A stretch of DNA of 64,000 bases from Chloroflexota bacterium. Its GTDB lineage: Bacteria > Chloroflexota > Dehalococcoidia > Lucifugimonadales > Lucifugimonadaceae. The stretch spans positions 25,278-89,277 of the forward strand of contig JABMNO010000019.1 of the NCBI GenBank assembly GCA_013204555.1, given 5' to 3'. The translations under genes and the position numbers were made by a program. How positions within the stretch are numbered: position 1 is the stretch's first letter; every line of letters starts with the position of its first letter. This document shows, one piece after another, positions 54,801 to 61,295 of this stretch. A model generated the notes under the pieces. That model saw nothing but the letters and a program-made list of their open reading frames with translations. It was not told where the DNA came from and did no database searches.

Positions 54801-55643
54801 GACGTGAACCTGCCGGACGGCGCTGCTGCTCGACTTTCATTCACTCTCGCCGGGGCCAGGGATCTGTCCTATGACAGCGATGGGAATGGTACATTCGACG
54901 CCACGAGCACGCCGACGGTGGTCTTGACCGGTGCGGCAGCGGCAGACAACGAAGGTCCGACGATTACGCTGATGTCCACTACAACGGACTTCACGGCGCA
55001 GGTGACCCTGTCCGCTGTTGACGCAATATCGGGTGTGACGGACCTTTTCTATTCCACTGACGGAGCAAGTTTCACCCGGTACGCGGGTCCGATAACCATG
55101 GACCTGCGCGCGTCTTCCACCATCTACGCTCTGGCCAACGATGGGGCGGCCAACCGGAGCAGCATTGCGCGTACGCTGGCACACTCCGTTACCGGCAGTA
55201 TTTCACTGCAGGGTGTGGAGGATCAGGGAGTGTTCGCGGCGATTGGGCCGACGGTGAGTGTCGATGTGGGCGGGACGAGCACATCCGTCGCGGTCGACGC
55301 AGATGGGACATTTGATCTCTCAGGACTGGTGAGTGGAACCTACTCTGTGACAGTGCAGGCTCCAGGGTTCATGCCTGCGCAGAGATCTTCGGTATCGATC
55401 GCTGGCGCGTCGGTGACGGTGCCCACATTCGAGTTGCGATCGGGCCTCGTTGATAGCGACGGCGTGGTCAGCATCCGTGACATCAGCGCAATCGCCGCGT
55501 CCTTCGGCGTCACCGGTCTCACGGACCGACTCGACGTGCAAGGGCGCATCGTTGATCTCAATGGTAGCGGGAACGTGGACATCCTGGACATCTCAGCCGC
55601 AGCATCCAACTTCGGCGTTGTGTCGCCACAAAATTGGAACTAA
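51891..55643 (+). CDS. Secreted FG-GAP propeller - LCAT-like hydrolase - dockerin-like protein
   Basis: From ATG 51891 the protein has 1250 residues. It opens with a Sec signal (KLLMALLLIAMTWGIGSAS). Seven repeats of about 54 residues follow, reading AKLTASDGxxxDxFGxxVxxSGDTxVVGAxxD...GSAYVFxRxGxTWSQQ: FG-GAP units that should close a seven-bladed propeller. Next is an LCAT/PGAP1-like alpha/beta hydrolase: oxyanion segment VVFVPGVAGS, nucleophile elbow THSMGGLLVRRY, acid in NGDGTVPRLS and His in VDHNGLM. A beta-sandwich part (FYSTDGASFTRYAG) and a carboxypeptidase-regulatory-like domain (SGLVSGTYSVTVQAPGF) lead to a C-terminal dockerin-like pair of Ca2+ loops (DSDGVVSIRDISAIAASFG, DLNGSGNVDILDISAAASN). 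Likely a secreted lipase or acyltransferase held by its dockerin; no cohesin is in the window. A longer frame to 51780 has no signal at its end. Confidence 0.85.
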   Translation: MTHLNVRTKLLMALLLIAMTWGIGSASSVGASSPIEADTTTVTEEAKLTASDGSVNDRFGQGAAIDGDTLVIGAGGDSVNGNNNQGSAYVYVRSGTSWTQQAYLTASDGVADDQFGVSVSISGDTIVVGAFADEIGGRIRQGSAYVFIRNEGTWSQQAKLTASDGAENDFFGKAVSLSADTAVVGSTRHTVGGNDIQGATYVFVRNGSTWGQQAELTASDGAAGDNFGNSISVAGDTLVVGAFQDGVGGNSTQGSAYVFARVEGTWSQQAKLTASDGAATDFFGFAVALSGNTVVVGARSHDVGSNFDQGAAYVFLRAGSTWSQQAKLTAVDGATQDLFGSGVAIRNNTIIVGAALDSFDVNRSGSGYVFSRAGSAWSQRAKFAASDGGAFDRFGMAIGFSGDTVVVGAWQHDPGGNLAQGGAWVFRVIEPPPLPVVFVPGVAGSVLIDRNDGNNVLWFANSADDLRAMSRFNTAGDDKVAPDLLRSVFGVKDVYGGFLDGLAAKGFREYDLNTGAVGDFASFSPSRLTAGGCDSGQTDGDGKKPNLFPFPYDWRLDNAVNAEKLDDYIDCVRQIYPDSDVNIITHSMGGLLVRRYVLDNLSDHHVDRWASIAAPWLGAPKLAFVMETGEFLDEIKHIELFKGILRDVLRSFPAVHQLLPSQSYDDLGGVASIQEFGVDLDGDGNEFGLFSGQGLYDLADQRYGLDPFFPGTIAREFHTTAQDDWRADSSGIEFFHLFGEKSVNSTVERFVSKIETVCSIFGFSCSKQIVAEPRFTNGDGTVPRLSAERISGSTNYNTAGATMVPFISSTKSTDDSVDHNGLMANAFVTTSLLDIMAGGDGFGTTEPFSTSASSHSVSSNSAFAAPALPGSQSSVVADAAPGDYHYVKIVGPAEVTVSSGSGGTTAGVNEVFANTVPGVTVLGIGENAFMVLTPAGTAETYDLDFNANGPMSVEVLTGDGTTPDEAIRYQDVNLPDGAAARLSFTLAGARDLSYDSDGNGTFDATSTPTVVLTGAAAADNEGPTITLMSTTTDFTAQVTLSAVDAISGVTDLFYSTDGASFTRYAGPITMDLRASSTIYALANDGAANRSSIARTLAHSVTGSISLQGVEDQGVFAAIGPTVSVDVGGTSTSVAVDADGTFDLSGLVSGTYSVTVQAPGFMPAQRSSVSIAGASVTVPTFELRSGLVDSDGVVSIRDISAIAASFGVTGLTDRLDVQGRIVDLNGSGNVDILDISAAASNFGVVSPQNWN
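52024..53170 (+). repeat. Seven FG-GAP coding repeats of about 162 bp
   Basis: The units share GCNTCTGAYGGCG-like starts and a TGGAGCCAACAGGC-like end. Units 2 to 5 are the most alike. The last unit diverges. Confidence 0.8.
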
Positions 55644-56066
55644 GACTTCGATTACGCTGCTGGTGTATGCCAGAAATTGGCCTGGTTTCAGTGCATCTGC
55701 TTAAGCGGTCTGGAACTCCGATTCACCAAATCCAGAGCCATATCGACCGCATCTCCCACACCCTGACTTCTATCATCTGACCAGATACACGGAAGCTGGA
55801 TCGCAGAGATGTACGAGTTGGGAGCGCGAATCAGAAGTTATGCGATCTGAGGCGATCGATTTCTTATGTCAAACAGGCCAATCCCCTGTTGTCGCAAGTG
55901 CGCTCTGGCTGTAAGGGATTCTCATTCCCCGCATCACACGCGTCTCGAAGATGAGGTCCTAACGTCACTCTCCCGGCCTCGTTTCTCAGGACGGCGGCGT
56001 GAGCATTCCGTTGGAGTGGTGGAGTTCTATGCCTGTCGCGGCTAAATTTATGTCGGAGGCAAAACC
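55644..56066. other. 423-nt stretch without a supported gene
   Basis: A minus-strand frame of about 50 codons ending at 55688 (reading IQLPCIWSDDRSQG and GDAVDMALDLV) looks protein-like but has no start and a stop just before it, so it could be a gene remnant. I could not assign a family. Nothing else is seen. Confidence 0.35.
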
Positions 56067-56618
56067 ATGACAGACCAAACAGGCCGCGTCGCAGCGGTTA
56101 GCGCTAGTTCATCTCACACGTTCTCGAAGCCGACGCATACTTCGATTACGCTCATCGAAGGTCTCGGAGTGGATGGTGATGCGCACAATGGCGTGACCGT
56201 GAAGCATCGGTCGCGTGTGCGACAGGACCCTACGCAGATTAATTTGCGGCAGGTTCATCTGATTCACTCGGAATTGTTTGATGAGCTTTCTGGGATGGGC
56301 TTTAGCGTTGGTGCAGGGGAGATGGGGGAGAACGTCACGACTGGCGGGATTGATCTGCTTGGCCTGCCCACCGGGACGCGGCTACATCTTGGTGACGAGG
56401 CGGTTGTTGAGGTCACGGGACTGCGTAATCCGTGCTCTCAGATTGATGGCCTTGAGCCCGGTCTAATGGATGCCACGCTGGGGCGAGACGCGAATGGCAA
56501 CGTGGTCCGCAAGGCGGGGATCATGAGCATCGTCATTGCCGGGGGAGTTGTGAACACCAACGACGAGATACGTGCGGTACTACCGGCAGAACCCCATATC
56601 GCCATGGAGCCGGTTTAG
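56067..56618 (+). CDS. MOSC domain protein
   Basis: A 183-residue MOSC (molybdenum cofactor sulfurase C-terminal) domain protein, of the group that can bind sulfur- or Mo-cofactor-linked substrates. The conserved Cys is in LRNPCSQID, preceded by GEMGENVTTGGIDL and GTRLHLGDEAVVEVTG. GGAGG precedes ATG 56067. Its role is not certain. It is convergent with the methyltransferase gene, whose extended frame ends 24 nt away. Confidence 0.87.
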   Translation: MTDQTGRVAAVSASSSHTFSKPTHTSITLIEGLGVDGDAHNGVTVKHRSRVRQDPTQINLRQVHLIHSELFDELSGMGFSVGAGEMGENVTTGGIDLLGLPTGTRLHLGDEAVVEVTGLRNPCSQIDGLEPGLMDATLGRDANGNVVRKAGIMSIVIAGGVVNTNDEIRAVLPAEPHIAMEPV

Positions 56619-56642
56619 GCGCCATTTTCTGACGAGGGGTCT

Positions 56643-57425
56643 TTAGCTTTTGACGGCCCTGAAAGAGACGCCTTTGGTGCGGTAGTTGGCGGCTGAAGAT
56701 TCGTGTTTTGAGCCAGAGAACACGTCGATTCTCATGCCCCACTCCACATTCACGAAGCCTGCGTTCGCCAGTACCCATTCCCACTCTGCATCCTGCAGAG
56801 CACCGGCGATTCAGCCAGACCAGAGATCGATATCGTCCTTGGCCGCTTGCGGTACCTCGATCTCAACCGCAATGTCGCCGATCTGCACCCGTCCGCCGGG
56901 CTTCAGGACACGGGAAATCTCGCTCAGCACGGCAGATTTGTCCGGTGTGAGGTTGATCACGCCGTTGCTGATGACCACATCTGCCCAGCCGTCTTCTACG
57001 GGGATTTCCTCAGCGAGACCTTTCCTGAAGTCCACGTTGGTGAGACCGATGGCCTCAGCTCCCTCGGTGGCCTTTCGGAGCATTGAGTCGGTCATATCCA
57101 CGCCGACAACCTTGCCGGAGTCGCCCACGTGGCGAGCGGCCTGCAAAGAGTCGAACCCGGCGCCGGAGCCAACATCGACCACGTTTTCGCCGGGGTTCAG
57201 ATCGCCAAATTGGAACGGGTTGCCAGTCCCTGCGAACGAATCCACTGCGCTGGCGGGCAGCAGTGCCACCGCCTCATCCGGGTAGCCAAGCCTCTTTGCC
57301 AGAGGCGAACCCGTGTGGAAGTGGAATCCTTTTTCAGGGGTGTCCGCTACTTCGGCGTACTTCTCCTGAATCTGGGCGCGTAGTTCCTCCGCATCAACTG
57401 CAGAAGGCCGGACGTTTGAAACCAT
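56643..57425 (-). CDS. ArsM-like SAM methyltransferase, probable selenoprotein (in-frame TGA at 56811-56813)
   Basis: ATG 57425 has GGAGAG upstream. The first 204 codons match the arsenite methyltransferase (ArsM) family throughout: VVDVGSGAGFDSLQAA, VGVDMTDSML, VISNGVINLTPDKSAVL and RVLKPGGRVQIGDI. At codon 205 a TGA follows LWSG, and the same frame continues for 55 codons to TAA 56643-56645 with sequence that fits the family C-terminus (IAGALQDAEWEWVLANAGF). ArsM proteins read LWxGCxAGAL there, so TGA takes the place of a conserved Cys. The other two ArsM cysteines are replaced (GTGNP for GCGNP; SNGV for SNCV). A SECIS-like hairpin follows the TGA. Alternatives are a true stop in a truncated gene or a sequencing error. 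Arsenite as substrate is doubtful given the lost cysteines. Confidence 0.75.
56784..56800 (-). promoter_or_regulatory. Bacterial SECIS-like hairpin after the TGA
   Basis: On the mRNA CTCTGC and GCAGAG pair around the loop AGGAT, 11-27 nt after the TGA; a G-U pair and a U-G pair can extend the stem. The apical loop lies 17 nt after the TGA and has G in its second position, as bacterial SECIS elements do. The core UGCAGG closely resembles that of E. coli fdhF (UGCAGGU), from memory. Confidence 0.6.
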
Positions 57426-57565
57426 GATCAACTCTCCGTGCGCAAAATCTAATATCGCCTGTAGCACGGATCATAGCGTAATAGATCAACCTGTCAGGAT
57501 GGTGGCGGATTTGGCGATGGACGGTATGACGGTTAAACTCCCATCGCCGCCACATACCGAGAGGA

Positions 57566-59281
57566 ATGACTCCGACCTTGCCAGATCACAAAGTTATAGT
57601 TGAGTCCAACGCTAAAGCCGTCATGCGAGATGGCACGGTTCTTCGCGCAGATATCTACCGGCCTGAAGGCGGTGGTAAGTACCCTGGGATCCTTTGCCGA
57701 ACGCCGTACCAGAAGCTGACGCCGCGTTATGTTGAGTTGGCGACTAGCCTGGCCTCACGCGGCTATGTGGCCGTCATACAGGACCAGCGTGGGCGCTATG
57801 CAAGCGATGGCGACTACATCTGGATGTGGCGCGACCGGACCGAGAATTTCGACGAGGCTGATGGCTACGACTCTTGCGAGTGGGTGGCGGAGTTGCCGTG
57901 GTGCGAAGGGAGTGTTGGAACTTTCGGCCACTCCAACGCATCGTGGCTCGCGTGGCACCTGATTGGTTCGCAGCCGCCGTCGCTCAAAGCGGGTCTGATC
58001 AGCGGAATCTTTAAAGACGCGATGGACCTTAACTTCGGCGTGTTTGAGACTGGCCGAAGGCTTGAGTGGACCTACATGATGGCCGCGGACATGCGCCGCA
58101 AGGCCGAAGATCCAACTGGACCGCACACACCCGCAGTAGCAATGCAGCGATGGGACGATGTTGAGCGCGGGAAGTACATCTGGTGGCTCCCACTGGAGAC
58201 CATTCCCGGCGAGATTTTCTCCACCCTCAACGACCAGCTGCATGCCTACTACCCGGAACAGAACATCGAGCACTCTCGCTTCGGTGAGTTTCATCCTCGA
58301 GTCACTCAGCCGATCTACCTCATCACCGGCTGGTGGGACCGACTGATTGGCACGGTCGATAACTACCAGGGCGTGGTGGAAAACGCACCGGACGAGCTGA
58401 AAGGGCAGCACCGGCTCATCATTGGGCCGTGGGGGCACGACGCGACTCAGTACGAGCGGAAGATTGGTCCGGTGGATCACGGCCCAGACGCCGACTCCAA
58501 ATACGCCGATCTGATTTCTGACTGGTACGACTTCCAGTTCAAAGGCGTGAGCAACCACTTCAACAGCGAAGACCCGGTGCAACTTTTTGTCCTTGGCGCG
58601 GACAAGTGGCGGGGCGAGAGAGAGTGGCCGCTGGCCCGGACTGAGTACACGGAGTTCTTCCTGCACAGCGGCGGACATGCGAACACGGTCATGGGAGATG
58701 GCACGCTATCGACCGACGCTCCCGCCGTTGAATCTCCCGACCAGTACAAGTACGACCCACAGGACCCGGTGATGAGCCTGATGCGATCTGACTCGCAGGC
58801 CGCGCCAGTCGATCAGTCGCCTCACGATCATCGGCGGGACATCGTCGTCTATCAAACGCCTCCCCTGAAGGAAGATATCGAAGTAACCGGGCCTATACAG
58901 CTCAAGTTGTGGGCGCGGACGGATGGGCTGGATACCGACTGGACGGCGAAACTTGCGGTGGTCTACGAAGACGGTCTGGCTGTGAATCTGACCTACGGAA
59001 TCATGCGGGCGGAGTATCGCAAAGGCTACGAGAATCCGGCGCTGCTTGAGCCTGGCGAGCTGTATGAGTACTCAATCAAGCTCAATCCAACCGGCATCCT
59101 CTTTAAGAAGGGGCAACGAATCCGGCTGTACGTGTCCAGTTCAGACTTCCCTAACTTTGATCGGAACCACAACACTGGAAAGCCGTTCTGGAGTGATGCT
59201 GAGCTACGGGTCGCACAACAGGCGGTCTTCCATGATGCGGACCATCCGTCTCGACTGATTCTGCCGGTAATTCCGGCGTAG
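57566..59281 (+). CDS. CocE/NonD family alpha/beta hydrolase, second copy
   Basis: A 571-residue hydrolase paralogous to the one at 3407-5083. The start is RDGTVLRADIYRPEG; the nucleophile elbow reads GTFGHSNASWLAW, so Ser is kept but the usual GxSxGG glycines are changed; the acid is in TGWWDRL and the His in IGPWGHD. The C-terminal X-Pro-peptidase beta-sandwich (WTAKLAVVYEDG, SSSDFPNFDRN) is complete. ATG 57566 has GAGAGGA too close to serve as an ideal Shine-Dalgarno site. It is followed 13 nt later by the quinone-oxidoreductase-like gene. Confidence 0.87.
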   Translation: MTPTLPDHKVIVESNAKAVMRDGTVLRADIYRPEGGGKYPGILCRTPYQKLTPRYVELATSLASRGYVAVIQDQRGRYASDGDYIWMWRDRTENFDEADGYDSCEWVAELPWCEGSVGTFGHSNASWLAWHLIGSQPPSLKAGLISGIFKDAMDLNFGVFETGRRLEWTYMMAADMRRKAEDPTGPHTPAVAMQRWDDVERGKYIWWLPLETIPGEIFSTLNDQLHAYYPEQNIEHSRFGEFHPRVTQPIYLITGWWDRLIGTVDNYQGVVENAPDELKGQHRLIIGPWGHDATQYERKIGPVDHGPDADSKYADLISDWYDFQFKGVSNHFNSEDPVQLFVLGADKWRGEREWPLARTEYTEFFLHSGGHANTVMGDGTLSTDAPAVESPDQYKYDPQDPVMSLMRSDSQAAPVDQSPHDHRRDIVVYQTPPLKEDIEVTGPIQLKLWARTDGLDTDWTAKLAVVYEDGLAVNLTYGIMRAEYRKGYENPALLEPGELYEYSIKLNPTGILFKKGQRIRLYVSSSDFPNFDRNHNTGKPFWSDAELRVAQQAVFHDADHPSRLILPVIPA

Positions 59282-59294
59282 CTGGAGAGCAAAT

Positions 59295-60272
59295 ATGAAA
59301 GCACTTCTATTGGACCGGCCGGGAGCCATTGAGACTTTGCGCCTGGGAGAGATGTCCGTTCCAGATCCCGGTGTCGGCGAGATTCGGGTCAGGGTCGAGG
59401 CGCTAGGCCTGAACCCCGTTGACTACAAGCAAGCGAGTCGAGGTAACGATGCATGGAGTTATCCGCATCTGCTTGGGCTAGATGTCGCAGGTGTTGTGGA
59501 TTCAGTGGGGCAAGACGTAGATCGGTGGCAGGTGGGCGATCGCGTCTTTTACCACGGCGATTTGACGAGGCCAGGTGGATTCGCCGAGTACGCGATCACG
59601 ACGGCTCACACTACGGCGAGAATTCCCGATGACGTTTCGTATGTGGACGCAGCGGCCATTCCCTGCGCTGGACTCACCGCCTACCAGGGCATCGTACGGA
59701 AATTGAAAGTGCAGCCAGGGCAGACGGTGTGGGTGCAGGGTGGCGCGGGTGGAGTTGGTGGCTACGGCGTGCAGCTATGCGCCAATATTGGCGCGACAGT
59801 GATCACGACCGCTTCGGAGCGAAACTTTGAGCATGTGAAGGCTCTTGGCGCATCCCATGTCATCGACTATGGCAAAGAGGATGTGGTGGGCCGAATCATG
59901 GAGATCACGGACGGCCGAGGCGTGGACGCCGTCCAGGCCGCGGTCGATGCTGAGTCGGCAAATCAGGGCATTGAAGTCCTTGCTTTCAGCGGCGCGATCT
60001 CCCTCATAGCGGGACTGCCAGACCTAACGGAAGAGATATTCGATAAGGCGATTTCCATTCACAAGATCGCCCTCGGGGCTGCCCACCATTCGAATAATCG
60101 GGAGGCTCAACTCGACCTTGCCTGTATGGCTGACGAGATGATCGCCATGGTTGCGGACGGGACGGTTGATTCGATGGTTGAGCGGGTTGTGGGCTTCGAT
60201 GAGATCCCCGGTTCACTTGCTGAGATTGAGAAACGGCACGTCCGAGGGAAGATCGTCGCTGAGGTTAAGTGA
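59295..60272 (+). CDS. MDR-family oxidoreductase (NADPH:quinone reductase-like)
   Basis: A 325-residue zinc-free medium-chain dehydrogenase/reductase. The catalytic domain reads LLGLDVAGVVDSVG and GDRVFYHGDLTRPGGFAEYA; the NADPH motif is VWVQGGAGGVGGYGVQL. No Cys/His zinc ligands of the ADH type are seen at the usual places. These enzymes reduce quinones or alpha,beta-unsaturated carbonyls. It starts 13 nt after the CocE gene, so the two are co-transcribed. Confidence 0.87.
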   Translation: MKALLLDRPGAIETLRLGEMSVPDPGVGEIRVRVEALGLNPVDYKQASRGNDAWSYPHLLGLDVAGVVDSVGQDVDRWQVGDRVFYHGDLTRPGGFAEYAITTAHTTARIPDDVSYVDAAAIPCAGLTAYQGIVRKLKVQPGQTVWVQGGAGGVGGYGVQLCANIGATVITTASERNFEHVKALGASHVIDYGKEDVVGRIMEITDGRGVDAVQAAVDAESANQGIEVLAFSGAISLIAGLPDLTEEIFDKAISIHKIALGAAHHSNNREAQLDLACMADEMIAMVADGTVDSMVERVVGFDEIPGSLAEIEKRHVRGKIVAEVK

Positions 60273-60330
60273 GAACTTCAGGCACGCGAATGTTGTTAGC
60301 CGCGAGTGGTGAGAAAGTGAAAATCGATAG

Positions 60331-61077
60331 ATGGACCCAGTAATTGCATCACACCGTGGGCTGGATGAGTTCGCTCCAGAGAATACCGCCCCAGCGTTCA
60401 TTGCCGCGTGGGAGTTGGGCATGGCGATTGAGTTTGATGTGCAGCAATCGAGCGATGGTGAACTGGTGGTCATCCACGATGCAACGCTGGACCGGACTAC
60501 CGATGGCACCGGGGCAGTTGCCGATCAGAGTCTGAACGCGCTCAAGCGGCTCGACGCCGGATCATGGCGCGGTCCGGCATACGCGGGTGAGCGCATTCTC
60601 ACGTTGGATGAAACGCTCGCCCTTGCAGCTAAGCACGGTCGCTTATCGACGACACTCGTGTTGGAGGCCAAGGTTGAGGGGCCGGGCGTCGCTGAGAAGA
60701 TCTGTGAGTTGCTGAATAAGCATTCGCTGATGGATCGGACGATTGGCATTGGTACGATCATGTTTTCAAGAGATGTCCGGAAACAGTTCAGAGCGATCGA
60801 TCATGCGTTCCCGGCGGCTATCGCGATCAACGAGCCATCTGAGTTGGAAGCTGCGTTGACTGACGAGCACTCGAGTTGGATCTATGCCCGGTTTGTCCCA
60901 ACCCCAAACCAGGCGGAGATAATTCACGGAGCGGGCAGGAGAGTTATTGCGTCCGGCCTCAACGTCATGAACATTGTTGATCAGGCATACGCCTCAATGA
61001 TGAACGGCTCAGACGCCGTCATATCCAATCACCCTGTAGACCTGCTGGATCGTTGGCAGGATCACGTCAGATATTAG
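60331..61077 (+). CDS. Glycerophosphodiester phosphodiesterase family protein
   Basis: A 248-residue GDPD with a TIM-barrel fold, which splits glycerophosphodiesters into glycerol 3-phosphate and an alcohol. Active-site marks are ASHRGLDEFAPENT, EFDVQQSSDGELVVIHD (with the catalytic His) and LEAKVEG. No signal peptide is seen, so it should be cytoplasmic. It lies 58 nt after the MDR gene and ends 218 nt before rpoB, which has its own promoter. Confidence 0.87.
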   Translation: MDPVIASHRGLDEFAPENTAPAFIAAWELGMAIEFDVQQSSDGELVVIHDATLDRTTDGTGAVADQSLNALKRLDAGSWRGPAYAGERILTLDETLALAAKHGRLSTTLVLEAKVEGPGVAEKICELLNKHSLMDRTIGIGTIMFSRDVRKQFRAIDHAFPAAIAINEPSELEAALTDEHSSWIYARFVPTPNQAEIIHGAGRRVIASGLNVMNIVDQAYASMMNGSDAVISNHPVDLLDRWQDHVRY

Positions 61078-61110
61078 GCGGAGCGGCCCCACTATCTGGA
61101 CTATCTCTCG

Positions 61111-61140
61111 TTGACATAATCTGAGGGGTACCCCTACAAT
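61111..61140 (+). promoter_or_regulatory. Strong sigma70-type promoter of rpoB with an internal palindrome
   Basis: TTGACA (61111-61116) and TACAAT (61135-61140) are separated by 18 nt. A perfect 12-bp palindrome AGGGGTACCCCT (61124-61135) fills the spacer and touches the -10. This is the best promoter match I noticed in the window. Confidence 0.75.
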
Positions 61141-61216
61141 GGTTAGTCGTCAACGTATGTCTATCGCAAACGGGCCCACGACATCTCCCACACCGTAGCC
61201 CTCTGAATCCACGCTG

Positions 61217-61253
61217 AACACACCTTACCCAGGGTGTGTTTGCTGTGTTTTTT
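61217..61253 (+). terminator. Leader hairpin with U-run before rpoB (possible attenuator)
   Basis: AACACACC (61217-61224) pairs with GGTGTGTT (61233-61240) around an 8-nt loop. A T6 run follows at 61248-61253, 7 nt after the stem, so termination would be imperfect. It sits inside the transcribed leader of about 150 nt. Confidence 0.45.
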
Positions 61254-61295
61254 CGCGTTTTTCAGGGTTCGCCCTGCTTAGGAGTTTTGTGACGC

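Noticed and set aside
57755..58678. A 307-codon open frame antisense to the second CocE gene
   Set aside because: It has no family features and follows the codon bias of the opposite strand; the CocE gene is intact across it.
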